Below, in pieces: positions 16,142 through 24,016 of a stretch of DNA of 64,000 bases. Where the stretch lies: assembly GCA_018240565.1 (NCBI GenBank), contig JAFEFO010000026.1, forward strand, positions 1-64,000, read 5' to 3'. Made by a program: the position numbers and the translations under genes. The stretch comes from Pseudomonadota bacterium. Its GTDB lineage: Bacteria; Pseudomonadota; Gammaproteobacteria; Xanthomonadales; Rhodanobacteraceae. Every line of letters starts with the position of its first letter. The first letter of the stretch is position 1. The notes under the pieces are model-generated. The model was not told where the DNA came from, made no database searches, and worked only from the letters and a program-made list of their open reading frames with translations.

Positions 16142-17358
16142 ATTTCGAGCACCCCGCTGCGATCGTTTTCGGCCGTACCCTTGGTAACAGCGGTAACGCA
16201 AGTAACAGGAGTAACGCGGGTGCTGCCAGCGTGACGATCATGACCACTGTTACCGTTGTTACCACTGTTACCGTACGTGTGAATCAGAGAGTAGAGTTTC
16301 CCGTCGCTTTTCACGTCGCCAGCGGACAGTAGCTTCTGCAGCAGGCGGCGAATCGCACCACCATTTTTGCCCAAACCTTCGGCGATCTCACCCGGCGCGC
16401 TCGGCCCATGCGACGCGAGGTAATCCAGAATGTCCCGCCGCTCGCGGGATAGTTGTGCTTCGTGCACCCTTCCAAGCGGGGACCACGTGCAACTGTGCTC
16501 GTCGAACCTCAGCGCGTAGTCTTCCTCGTGCTCGATATCGCGACCGGTGACGTATAGTGCAGCATCGAACTGTCCACGGTCGCGGCGTAGAAGCAGCAGC
16601 GCGTCGACACTGCCCGCGAGGCCCTGAGTGGCATTGACCGTGTCCAAGATGTCGGACGCGGCCATCTTGCGGGTGTGGTGGAGCAGCAACAAAGCGACCT
16701 TGTGCTGGTCAGCGATACGCTTGAGTCCCGCACCCACCTCGTAATCCTGCTGGTACGCAGATCCTCGACCATTCTCGGGCGGACGAAACCGGCCCAGCGT
16801 GTCGATGATGACCAGGCGCGTTTCCGAATGCTCGTCGAGCCAGGCCCCAAGGTGCGCAAGTCCGTCACGATCCATCCGCGGCCACTCGGTCGTGTAGTGC
16901 AGCCCGTTGACGCTCTCGATACCGCCCTTGGATGCTGCAAACAATTTCGTTACGCGCGACTGCATGCGGCGGTCGTTATCCTCGAGCGCGAGCATCAGGA
17001 CGTCGCCCTTTGCCTCTGGGGCGCGGCCGTTCCAGACCGAGGCGCCGTTGACGATCGACAGCGCGAACTGCATCGCAAGCCAGGATTTGCCGATCTTCGG
17101 GGCACCGACCAACAGCGAGACGCCCTCCGGGATCAAGTCCTGCACCGCCCAGCGAATCGGCTGAAGATCCATGTTCAGAAGTTCGGCGGCTTGCTTCACT
17201 ATCGGCGCTGCCGACTTCAACTTCGCACCAACTTGCAACGGACGCACGAAGACGCCCTCTGCGTCGGTCCTCGGTGCGTGCTTGCGCTTGGCGAGGTCGG
17301 TGACCAGTGCAAGATCACGCTTGGCCTGTTCCTCGAGGTGAGGGATGCGTGCATTCAT
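16138..17358 (-). CDS. RepA-like AAA/RecA-fold ATPase (replicative helicase type)
   Basis: The 406-residue protein has a RecA-like NTPase core: Walker A VGAPKIGKSW near residue 85, ALEDNDRRM, Walker B LVIIDTLGRF near residue 180, and LLLLHHTRKM (sensor-like). This is the RepA/AAA_25 type that forms hexameric helicases in plasmids and phage satellites. A winged-helix-like region (HGPSAPGEIAEGLGKNGGAI) follows at about residue 315. The tail (about 360-395) is low complexity because its DNA is a set of 9-bp repeats at 16183-16272. It overlaps genes on both sides by ATGA. It probably unwinds the origin for the CHC2 protein encoded just upstream. Confidence 0.8.
   Translation of the reverse strand: MNARIPHLEEQAKRDLALVTDLAKRKHAPRTDAEGVFVRPLQVGAKLKSAAPIVKQAAELLNMDLQPIRWAVQDLIPEGVSLLVGAPKIGKSWLAMQFALSIVNGASVWNGRAPEAKGDVLMLALEDNDRRMQSRVTKLFAASKGGIESVNGLHYTTEWPRMDRDGLAHLGAWLDEHSETRLVIIDTLGRFRPPENGRGSAYQQDYEVGAGLKRIADQHKVALLLLHHTRKMAASDILDTVNATQGLAGSVDALLLLRRDRGQFDAALYVTGRDIEHEEDYALRFDEHSCTWSPLGRVHEAQLSRERRDILDYLASHGPSAPGEIAEGLGKNGGAIRRLLQKLLSAGDVKSDGKLYSLIHTYGNSGNNGNSGHDRHAGSTRVTPVTCVTAVTKGTAENDRSGVLEI
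16183..16272. repeat. Iteron array: 4 + 3 head-to-head 9-bp repeats inside repA
   Basis: Four tandem 9-mers of the form (G/A)GTAAC(AG/GC)N fill 16183-16218 on the plus strand, and three (GGTAACAGT, GGTAACAAC, GGTAACAGT) fill 16246-16272 on the minus strand, with 27 bp between. Related copies lie at 20536-20554 and 20610-20628 by the right att site. The period of exactly 9 bp keeps the repA frame open. The layout resembles replication iterons. Confidence 0.75.
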
Positions 17359-17792
17359 AGCGACAGGACCTTGCGCGCGTCTTGGATTCGCTGGGCAGCG
17401 ACGTGCACGCGTTCCACGTCTTCCGGCTCCAGCTTAGAGCCGCGGCGGATCGATTCGGCGGCGATTTCGACGATGGTGGATTCCCGGCTCAGCTCGCCCA
17501 GCGCAGCGGTCAATCCGGACTGGCGTGCGGCTTCTCGACGCTGCGCGCGAGCAAGTGGTGATTGGTCAGCAATGCGCTCGGGAAACAAGTCGCCGAGCGT
17601 CAGACCGACTGCGGCAACAATATCTGCGGCCGTACATCCGGCGAAGCAATGGACCAATAGTTTTTGCCCGTCGGTCTCTGTGACTGACAGCGATGCCGAA
17701 CGATCCTTGTGTGCAGGGCAAAGCGCAATCCAGCCTCGACCGCAGCGGCGCACTTTGTCCAAACGCACAAGAAGGGTGTCGATGGCGCTCAT
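17355..17792 (-). CDS. CHC2-type zinc-finger (primase-like) protein
   Basis: The 145-residue protein contains a CHC2 zinc-finger pattern like the N-terminus of DnaG primases: RCGRGWIALCPAHKDRSASL (C, CPxH) then KLLVHCFAGC and a helix (AADIVAAVGL). The polymerase (TOPRIM) part of a primase is absent, so it may prime only together with another protein or serve as a DNA-binding cofactor of the RepA-like ATPase. Start ATG 17792 (MSAIDTLL) overlaps the upstream stop by 4 bp, which rules out the longer frame. Its stop overlaps repA by 4 bp. Confidence 0.75.
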   Translation of the reverse strand: MSAIDTLLVRLDKVRRCGRGWIALCPAHKDRSASLSVTETDGQKLLVHCFAGCTAADIVAAVGLTLGDLFPERIADQSPLARAQRREAARQSGLTAALGELSRESTIVEIAAESIRRGSKLEPEDVERVHVAAQRIQDARKVLSL

Positions 17793-18049
17793 GAAGGTAC
17801 CTCGCACTGCGCCGTGTGAGCGCACGTGTTCTTGTCTTCGTATTCTTCGACAACAGTGGGACGGTATCTGACGCTGTTTCCGATCTTGATGTACTGGGGG
17901 CCATCGCCGCGTTGGCGCTGGGCCTGAATGGTTTTGACTGATTTTTTCCAACGCTTGGCGAGATCGGCCTCGGTCCAAAGAACGTCGACTGGGCTTGCGT
18001 TAACACGCTCGTCCGAACGGCGCTTGCGAGTAGTTGTGTCTACTGCCAT
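17789..18049 (-). CDS. AlpA/excisionase-like DNA-binding protein
   Basis: The 86-residue product has a winged-helix (MerR-like) pattern typical of AlpA and Xis proteins: LWTEADLAKRWKKSVKTI then QAQRQRGDGPQYIKIGNSVR and YRPTVVEEYE. AlpA-type proteins of P4-like elements regulate integrase genes and bend DNA at att sites. It heads the overlapping replication operon and is transcribed from the integrase side. ATG 18049 (MAVDTTTR) is preferred; ATG 18055 is possible. Confidence 0.7.
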   Translation of the reverse strand: MAVDTTTRKRRSDERVNASPVDVLWTEADLAKRWKKSVKTIQAQRQRGDGPQYIKIGNSVRYRPTVVEEYEDKNTCAHTAQCEVPS

Positions 18050-18163
18050 TTGCATACCCTTTGATAACCGTTGGTGACAGCAAGGGTAGCTCTTGGGTAG
18101 AAAGCGTAGGAGGGAAGTTGACTGCGCCATAAATGCAGCGAACTTCCAGAAGCCTAAAGCGAG

Positions 18164-19135
18164 TTAGTCATGAAAGGTGATCCACTTTCCGTACTTTCGC
18201 TCACGATCTTCCAGCAGTGCCAGATCAGCTACAAAATTCCGCACATCCTTCTTTTCAATGCATTTGCCGAAAACCGCCTCGCCGGCGTGGGACAGGAATG
18301 CGATTCGATGGATGGCGACCGGCCAGTTCCCAAGTCGACGAAACAAGTGACGTAGGTAAACTCTGTCCGCTCCGTAGCGTGCCGCTTTCGGGGCCTTGAG
18401 TTTCGCCACTCGTTCCTCTGCGGAGCGAAGCAAACTACATAGATCGGGAACTACGTCGCCGTTTGACTCGATGAGTGGGTTCATCACCGCGAGCATTTGC
18501 TGTTCAGGCGGCGCGTCATCCGTAAACTCTCGTCCAGAAGCTTCCATGAACTTGTTTCGTCGTCTCTTCCACGCGTCAATTTGGAACTGTAGGAGCGTGT
18601 CCCTGAAATTCTTGGTTTGGTCGCCATCGAGCAGAACGTGCAGCGGAAAGTCGTGCGGCGATACTTCGGGGATGAGCTGCCGCGCATTGCGTAAAGCCTT
18701 CACCACAGCGTCGCGCTTCTGGGTGAATGTCCTGGTGCGATCGCGTGCATCACCGTTCGTCTTGCGGTTCTGGATGCGGTCGAACTCTCTTGCCGTCTCG
18801 ACCATCGCATCCGTGTGGAGAAACGCCCAATTGAGGATGCTCACATCGTCGACAAGGAGCGTCTTCATGAAAGACCGCGCGCGGGGATGGCGGAGCAGTG
18901 CGCATGTTGCCCAAATGTGAAGCGCCTTCGCTCGGCCGAACTCTTGCTGCTTTGGGTTGTTTAACTGCGACTGGCTCGGTCCTGGTCTCGTCCAAAACGC
19001 AACGCGTGACTCCTTCGCGGCTTCATCAAAAGTCTTGGCGTGGAACAACATCGACTCCGGATTTTGAGGCACATTCTTCTTGAGCCAATTCAGGATTGGA
19101 CCAGGAAGCGCGTGCGCCCATTTGAATCTGTCCAC
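18164..19135 (-). CDS. Hypothetical protein of island 1 (323 aa)
   Basis: I do not recognise this protein. It is soluble, helix-rich and basic, with no signal peptide; a Trp/His-rich segment (LHIWATCALLRHPRARSF) is near residue 73 and a DFPLHVLLDGDQTKNFRD segment is mid-protein. The start is GTG at 19135 with AGGTGG upstream. It lies between the integrase and the replication operon in the same direction, a slot where such elements often keep cargo such as anti-phage genes. That placement is the only functional hint. Confidence 0.6.
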   Translation of the reverse strand: MDRFKWAHALPGPILNWLKKNVPQNPESMLFHAKTFDEAAKESRVAFWTRPGPSQSQLNNPKQQEFGRAKALHIWATCALLRHPRARSFMKTLLVDDVSILNWAFLHTDAMVETAREFDRIQNRKTNGDARDRTRTFTQKRDAVVKALRNARQLIPEVSPHDFPLHVLLDGDQTKNFRDTLLQFQIDAWKRRRNKFMEASGREFTDDAPPEQQMLAVMNPLIESNGDVVPDLCSLLRSAEERVAKLKAPKAARYGADRVYLRHLFRRLGNWPVAIHRIAFLSHAGEAVFGKCIEKKDVRNFVADLALLEDRERKYGKWITFHD

Positions 19136-19261
19136 CTGGCGACCCTCTGGACCCTCAAGGTAACCTTGGCAGCCGGTGAGGTGACCGGTCTTCGCTCCGT
19201 CGAGCTAGCCGTGGTGTAACCGCCTGGGCTCTCCGTCGTTCCTTACATGCTGGAGAGCCGG

Positions 19262-20479
19262 TTACCGGCGCTTGCCGGATTTCTTCGCGGCCGCGATCGG
19301 TGACACGGCTGCCTTTGTCGTCACACCTGCCGCGCCGAGCATTCTCTCGCCCATCTGCTCGAGCGCGTCGCGGGTTTGGTCTTGGCCCATCCGCGCGTAC
19401 ACAAGTGTCGTGGACAGGTTCGAATGATTAAGCACCTTGCCGATAAGCGACAAACTGTTGCCGGCCTGTACGAGCCAGCTGCCGACAGTGCGACGCAAGT
19501 CGTGAAGCCGCACATCTTCGACGCCCGCAGCGCGTCGCACGCGCCCCCACGGCTTGCTGATGTTCACAAGGTGCGCACCCTTGCGCTTGCCGACTAGGAT
19601 GTACGGATTTTCGTCGACGCGCGGTATCTTCTCAAGCAAGGCAAGGGCAGGGGCCGACAGCGGCACTTCGTGTGAGCGTCCGGCCTTAGTCATCGGCAGG
19701 CGCAGCACTTTGCGTGTGATGTCCACGTCGGACCACTTCGAGACAAGCAGTTCGGAACGGCGGACACCCGTCAGCATGTACAGCCAAAGTCCGATACGTG
19801 CGGACTGATTCGGCTCAGCATCGATCGCCGCGGCCAGCTTCGGAAGTTCGGCGGGTGTAACCCACCGATCACGCTTCGTCTCCGCGTAGCGATCGTGCCC
19901 TTTCGCTGGGTTCTGCTTGTCGTGCGGAAACATGCCCCAGCGCTGAGCGAGTGCGAACATCTTTGAGAGTAGTGCGAGCGTTCGATTTGCTTCGATCGGC
20001 GTCGCCTTGCCGATCTGGCGGTACAACTGCGAGACCGTCTCATAATCGATGCTCGCGACCTTGCGCGCACCCCATGGCTTGAGGATGTGCTGGTTGAGCC
20101 GGCGCTCGTCGTCCTTCCAACTGCGCTTCTTGGCTTTCGCGTGGCGTTCCAGGTATTCCCGGGCGAGGTCGCCTACCGTTTCGCCGCGGCGCACGCGTTC
20201 GCGCTCGGCGAGCGGGTCGGCTTCATCGAGGTTGCCGAGCGCCTTGCGGGCTTTCGCGCGTGCCTGGTCGAGCGTGAGAACGCCGTAGTCGCCCACGGTC
20301 ATCATCCGCTTGCGGCCTTCGTGTCGGTAGCTCAGCACGAACGACTTCGCGCCGCTGGGGTAGATGCGCAGACCGAGGCCGCGAATTTCGTCGTCCCACA
20401 GGACGCAGCGAGAGTTGCCGTCCCCTTTATAGCCGACCTTGTCGATGATCGATTTCGTGAGCCTGCTTCGAGACATCAT
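19262..20479 (-). CDS. Island 1 tyrosine integrase (P4-type)
   Basis: The 405-residue protein has the three-part build of P4-like integrases. An N-terminal DUF4102-like domain (GLGLRIYPSGAKSFVLSYRH) is followed by a core-binding SAM-like domain (about 100-185) and the catalytic domain with Arg in TGVRRSELL (about 241), HDLRRTVGSWL (about 326), LNHSNLSTT and Tyr in LVYARM. It should recombine the island at the tRNA-Asn 3' end; its att site is 166 bp from its start codon. Start at 20479 gives MMSRSR. Confidence 0.93.
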   Translation of the reverse strand: MMSRSRLTKSIIDKVGYKGDGNSRCVLWDDEIRGLGLRIYPSGAKSFVLSYRHEGRKRMMTVGDYGVLTLDQARAKARKALGNLDEADPLAERERVRRGETVGDLAREYLERHAKAKKRSWKDDERRLNQHILKPWGARKVASIDYETVSQLYRQIGKATPIEANRTLALLSKMFALAQRWGMFPHDKQNPAKGHDRYAETKRDRWVTPAELPKLAAAIDAEPNQSARIGLWLYMLTGVRRSELLVSKWSDVDITRKVLRLPMTKAGRSHEVPLSAPALALLEKIPRVDENPYILVGKRKGAHLVNISKPWGRVRRAAGVEDVRLHDLRRTVGSWLVQAGNSLSLIGKVLNHSNLSTTLVYARMGQDQTRDALEQMGERMLGAAGVTTKAAVSPIAAAKKSGKRR

Positions 20480-20495
20480 CGCCCCCTTCGACCTA

Positions 20496-20628
20496 GTGAC
20501 TCGTTGTGAGTCACCATTGAGTCACCAGGACAGATGGTAACGCAGGGTAACAAGTGGGATCAATGACTTTAGGTGACGGTACGCAAATATGCGGTTTGTG
20601 GTAGAGAATGGTAAGTGCGAGTAACAGC
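20496..20628. repeat. Right-end repeat cluster: GAGTCACCA pair and GGTAAC-type copies
   Basis: GAGTCACCA occurs at 20508-20516 and 20519-20527 (11-bp period, as at the left end), with an inverted GTGACTC at 20496-20502. GGTAACGCA (20536-20544) and GGTAACAAG (20546-20554), and the variants GGTAAGTGC (20610) and AGTAACAGC (20620), match the iterons inside repA. The cluster lies between the integrase start and the att core, where arm sites and an origin would be expected. Confidence 0.6.
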
Positions 20629-20644
20629 TAAAAATATCGGAGTC

Positions 20645-20693
20645 GTGACTGTTAATCACTGGGTCGGCGGTTCGATCCCGTCTCGGGGAGCCA
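20645..20693 (+). repeat. att repeat 2 (junction of islands 1 and 2)
   Basis: This is an exact 49-bp copy of the tRNA-Asn 3' end. It and the next 40 bp (to 20733) are also shared with att repeat 3, giving an 86-bp identity. It lacks the 5' half, so it is not a functional tRNA gene. Confidence 0.92.
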
Positions 20694-20701
20694 ATAACGA
20701 C

Positions 20702-20733
20702 AAGGGCTGCAGCGGTTTTCCGCTGCGGCCCTT
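20702..20733 (+). terminator. Hairpin after att repeat 2
   Basis: AAGGGC-T-GCAGCGG pairs with CCGCTGC-G-GCCCTT around TTTT. No long T run follows on the plus strand. The same hairpin follows att repeat 3 and probably represents the ancestral tRNA-Asn 3' flank. Confidence 0.55.
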
Positions 20734-20777
20734 GGTCTGTCTCGCGGGCGATCTCCCGGTTCACGGGTCCTGCGCGA

Positions 20778-22283
20778 TCAGTCGCTGTTTTTCCCCCCGA
20801 GAGTGTCTGCAAAAATGCTGTCGTTGGCCTTGAGCTGCACGACGGTCGGGTCGTAGTCGATCTTGCCGTTGAGCGTGTTGTAGTAACGCGAACCCACCAC
20901 CAGCACGGTGTCCGGGTACCAAAAGCTGATGCCGCTGCCGTGTGCCAGAAGTGCCTTCGGCGTTACATTGGTAGCCGCAGGGAAATCGATGTCGGCTTCT
21001 GCGCGCAGCCTGAATCCATTGCGATCGTACTGTTGCACGATTTCATAGGTCTCGCCCGGGGAGAATAGCGAAAGGCCGAGATCGCCGCGCATGAAGACGA
21101 CAAGATCCCGATTGCCCGGACGCTCGCCAATCGCCAGCGGCAGTATGTGTGCCGTACCGAATTGGCCCGCCACCCCTCCTGTCGGGCCCATTTTTTTCCG
21201 GCAAACACCCGAACCACAGAATCTGGCATCGCCAAAAAACGGGCCACCGAGGGCCTGGCGGTTGATCCTGAGTTCACCCAGCATGAGATCCGGATAGTCC
21301 GTTGTTGCGGTCCCGGAAATGCCGGCAAAGGCGATCTTGCCGTTGGCAAGCGCGGTGACCGCGGTTACCGATTCGGTGGTCGCGCTCGTGTTGCCGCTGA
21401 CGTCGGCCCAGTCACTGGTACCGGTGGCCGGATCGACCTCCATGACATGGCCGTGATACTCGTTTGCCGCGAATTTGTATGCGCCGCCGAAATACAGGTA
21501 CTTGCCGTTGGGCGAGCCCGCCGAGGACATCGCGATGCTGTTGACCCATTGGTCTTTTCCGGACGACAGGTTGCCCAGGGCCTTGGTTGCCTTGCCGCCG
21601 TTGCCGTAAGTGCCAACCAGCGCGCCGGTGTTGCGGTTGAGCTTGGCGTGCGCAATGACGTAGCCGGAGCTGGTGTCGGCATAACCGGCGACGTAGAGGT
21701 AGTTGCCGTCGCGGAACAGGCGCAGGCCGACGTCGTTGTTGGAACCGCCGAGGTCGAAGGCAATCCACGCCATTGAATCCGATGACCAGCCGCCGCATTT
21801 TCTGTCCGTCGTGGTCGTGTCCAGGCAAACGACCGCCATGTCTTTGTTGGCGGCGCCAATCATCTTCGCCGCACCAAGGAAATACGCGCGCCCCGTGCCG
21901 GGATCGTAAACTGCGTCATTGATGGCGGTGAGCATGGTGTGGGTGAACACGTAGCCGCCGTTTCCGAGGGTAGCATCGGGGGAACCGGCCAAGTTCGTCT
22001 TGAGCAGTACGGCGTCCCAGGTGGTATAGCCCAGGGGGCTGCTTCCATAGCGTTTGGTGGTGAGAACGTAGTTTGCGAGGGCGACTCCCACGGTGGGCAG
22101 TTCAGTTTGGACGCGCAGTCCATATTCTTCCAGTTCGCTGGCATCACCGACGGGCCAACTCGGGTAATACCAAATGCCGTTGACACCGAAAGTCGGGTCC
22201 GGATCAAGATCGGTAGAACCATTGGCAACAACGGCACTGGTAGCTGCGGCCAATACAATGAGTGCGAACAAAATGCGTATCAT
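20778..22283 (-). CDS. Secreted delta-60/propeller repeat protein
   Basis: The 501-residue product begins with a Sec signal peptide (MIRILFALIVLAAATSAVVA). It then carries repeats of the D.(T/S)FG.NG type: DPTFGVNGIWYY near residue 27, SPDATLGNGGYVFTH, and GTYGNGGKATK. These resemble delta-60 repeats that build beta-propellers in secreted proteins of this bacterial group. There is no catalytic motif or membrane anchor. ATG 22283 is chosen for its signal peptide and the GGAGA 5' of it; 98 in-frame codons upstream are read-through. It sits at the left end of island 2 and is convergent with the att hairpin. Role unknown, possibly surface or matrix binding. Confidence 0.75.
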   Translation of the reverse strand: MIRILFALIVLAAATSAVVANGSTDLDPDPTFGVNGIWYYPSWPVGDASELEEYGLRVQTELPTVGVALANYVLTTKRYGSSPLGYTTWDAVLLKTNLAGSPDATLGNGGYVFTHTMLTAINDAVYDPGTGRAYFLGAAKMIGAANKDMAVVCLDTTTTDRKCGGWSSDSMAWIAFDLGGSNNDVGLRLFRDGNYLYVAGYADTSSGYVIAHAKLNRNTGALVGTYGNGGKATKALGNLSSGKDQWVNSIAMSSAGSPNGKYLYFGGAYKFAANEYHGHVMEVDPATGTSDWADVSGNTSATTESVTAVTALANGKIAFAGISGTATTDYPDLMLGELRINRQALGGPFFGDARFCGSGVCRKKMGPTGGVAGQFGTAHILPLAIGERPGNRDLVVFMRGDLGLSLFSPGETYEIVQQYDRNGFRLRAEADIDFPAATNVTPKALLAHGSGISFWYPDTVLVVGSRYYNTLNGKIDYDPTVVQLKANDSIFADTLGGKNSD

Positions 22284-22456
22284 GCTTGTCTCCGTGTCGA
22301 ATTGGGTGCTGGAAGGGCGTTCGTCATCAGGCAGTTGGGTGGGCTGGTTGCACCTGTCTCCCATGAGTCGGGTACGAAAAAACGCGCGCAGGATTACAAA
22401 CGGCGGCTGTCGGACTTCGCTACGCCGCGAACGCGTGCTCGATGCGCGGTGATCAG

Positions 22457-22597
22457 ATGCGTTCTGACTATGTCGAGATGTTCTGCAACCCGACGCGGCG
22501 GCACGGATCCATTGGCATCCTGTCGGGGCTGGAATTCGCAAAGTGGTTTGCGCAGAGAGGCCGTCGGGCGCTTTCAAAAGCCTGCGCGATTCAATGA
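22457..22597 (+). pseudogene. IS3-family transposase C-terminal remnant
   Basis: MRSDYVEMFCNPTRRHGSIG continues to a stop at 22595-22597 and matches the same transposase tail as at 2-97, but with a more diverged sequence (about half the residues changed in the second half). No upstream transposase sequence is left, so the element is dead. Confidence 0.75.
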
Positions 22598-22602
22598 GCG
22601 CG

Positions 22603-22786
22603 CGTGACTTTAGCCAAATAACATTCTCAGCCTTCGGGAGTGAGCTCGCAGGAATTTCACACGAAATCGTTGCGGGAGGACTCCATGCTCAAGACGTGCA
22701 TGGTGGCGCTGGGCGTCGCCGGCTTGCTTGCCACCCTTTCGGTGCAAGCGATTACAGCGGTTGAACTGATCGCCAGGAACGCCGCC
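22603..22786 (+). repeat. Decayed copy of the 35667-35849 gene start
   Basis: About 184 bp, covering the leader region and first ~33 codons, aligns without gaps upstream of the ATG with the gene at 35749. Homology begins right after an IS3 remnant here, and right after an RND stop codon in the other copy. Confidence 0.85.
22685..22786 (+). pseudogene. Truncated paralogue of the lipoprotein-sorting-like gene at 35749
   Basis: MLKTCMVALGVAGLLATLSV, the signal peptide, is nearly identical to the start of the gene at 35749, with the same GGGAGGACTCC before the ATG. Similarity stops after about 33 codons, and the frame then reads unrelated DNA. It is a broken gene fragment. Confidence 0.85.
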
Positions 22787-22987
22787 AGGCGCGATCCGCC
22801 CCGGATTTGCCATCATCCTCCGGCGACTCGGTTCCGATCTCGTCGTCGTGGCGAAAGCTGCCGCCTTGTTCTGCGTCTGGCTTTGGCTGCTCCTGCTTGG
22901 CCTCCGCGCGAGCCTTGATCCGCGCGAGCGTTTCCTTCTGCTCCGCGCGCAATCTGCGCTCGGGCAGAACGCCAGGCAATGGCGGAT
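22787..22987 (-). pseudogene. Possible truncated phage-type reading frame
   Basis: On the minus strand a frame downstream of the 100-residue gene reads PLPGVLPERRLRAEQKETLA, a charged helical segment, then an acidic stretch, and runs into the fragment at 22786. No good start codon is seen (TTG at best) and its 3' end is cut by the rearrangement. Its amino-acid pattern looks protein-like, so it is noted as a probable remnant. Confidence 0.3.
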
Positions 22988-23290
22988 TTACAGATTCGAC
23001 ATCATCCGGTTCACGGCCAGTTGAGTCCGGTAGCCGTCCGCTGATGCCGTCTCCTCCTCCTTCTCCGGCGTCTCCTCGGGCGGAAACAGGTACTTCTCCC
23101 GTACCATCTCCCACGCCGCTTCTTGCGGGAACCCTTCGGCCTTTAACTGCTCCATTTCGTTTGCCGTTTGCTGCGCCGCCTCGGACAGCGCCTTTTCCAG
23201 CGACCCCGCCGCTTTCAGCGCCTTGTACTTCTTCGGCTGGAACTCCCGCCAGTGCTGGCGTGCTTGGTGTATCCAGTGTGCGTACTGCAT
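22988..23290 (-). CDS. Hypothetical phage/island protein (100 aa)
   Basis: The product starts MQYAHWIHQARQHWREFQPK, is helical and charged, and ends with an acidic PPEETPEKEEETAS tail. The start was chosen because AAGGAG lies 7 nt upstream of ATG 23290; the longer frame has none. I recognise no family. Similar small acidic proteins occur in phage structural clusters, but no other such gene is here, so this may be the only survivor of a larger block. Confidence 0.5.
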   Translation of the reverse strand: MQYAHWIHQARQHWREFQPKKYKALKAAGSLEKALSEAAQQTANEMEQLKAEGFPQEAAWEMVREKYLFPPEETPEKEEETASADGYRTQLAVNRMMSNL

Positions 23291-23403
23291 CAGGAGTCTC
23301 CTTGGGTCAGCTAACGGCGTTGCCGTCAATTTCACGCCGCCCGCGCGCAGGTGAGCGTGGGCAGTTCCCCGCGGCGATCCGGCATGCCACATTCCGGGTT
23401 CGG

Positions 23404-23721
23404 TTATGCCGCAAGCGCCTCCTGCTTGATCGGCTTGATCTTTGACAGCCCTTCGGGCTTCTGTCGCGCTTGCCACAGGTCGAGCGCGGTTTGCATGCGC
23501 AGCCAGCTTTCTGGCGTCGTGTTGAGCAGCTTGCCGACGCGCAGCGCGATCTCCGCCGACAGGCCGCGCTTTTCGAGCAACAGTTCGGACACAGTGAGGC
23601 GGCTCACGCCAAGGCGCTTGGCGAACTCGGTCTGCGTCATGTCGAGGGCGGGCAGTACATCCTCGCGCAGGATGGCGCCGGGGTGTGTCGGTCTACGGTT
23701 GGAGTCGCGCAGGCTTTTCAT
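23404..23721 (-). CDS. higA: HigA-family antitoxin
   Basis: The 105-residue product is an XRE-type HTH of the HigA class. HPGAILREDVLPALDMTQTE is the characteristic N-terminal motif; FAKRLGVSRLTVSELLLEKR is the HTH. HigA neutralises HigB and represses the operon. Its ATG overlaps the higB stop (TGATG), and toxin-before-antitoxin order is typical of higBA. Confidence 0.93.
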   Translation of the reverse strand: MKSLRDSNRRPTHPGAILREDVLPALDMTQTEFAKRLGVSRLTVSELLLEKRGLSAEIALRVGKLLNTTPESWLRMQTALDLWQARQKPEGLSKIKPIKQEALAA

Positions 23722-24002
23722 CAGTGGTAGTCCTCGATTTGCACATCGATTGCGTCTTCGCCCTGGAATCGGAACGTTAGTCGCCAGTTCCCTGACACCG
23801 ACACCGAATAGGTGCCTTTGCGCTCGCCCTTGAGCGCGTGGAATTTGTAGCCCGGCAAGTTCATGTCCTGCGGGTTTGTGGCGCCGTCCAGACGATCCAG
23901 CATACGTTCCAGCCGTGGGGCGAACTGCGCCGGGATGCCGCGGTAGTCGCTTTCCCGAAAGAATCGCTCGATGCCGCGATGCTTGAATTTCCTGATTACC
24001 AT
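23721..24002 (-). CDS. higB: HigB-family toxin (RelE/ParE fold)
   Basis: The 93-residue product matches HigB mRNA interferases: MVIRKFKHRGIERFF, RLERMLDRLDGATNPQDMNL then PGYKFHALKGERKGTYSVSV and GNWRLTFRF. HigB cuts mRNA at the ribosome when free of HigA. Start ATG 24002 was chosen over 24011 as family members begin MI(R/K). The upstream AT-rich repeats at 24017-24045 are the probable operator. Confidence 0.93.
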   Translation of the reverse strand: MVIRKFKHRGIERFFRESDYRGIPAQFAPRLERMLDRLDGATNPQDMNLPGYKFHALKGERKGTYSVSVSGNWRLTFRFQGEDAIDVQIEDYH

Positions 24003-24016
24003 TGGTAGCAATCCAA

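Noticed and set aside
16183..16272. CRISPR array
   Set aside because: Units are 9 bp with no spacers of constant length and are in two orientations inside a coding gene.
20645..20693. A second tRNA-Asn gene
   Set aside because: Only the 3' part is present; it is an att copy. The same holds for 25519-25564.
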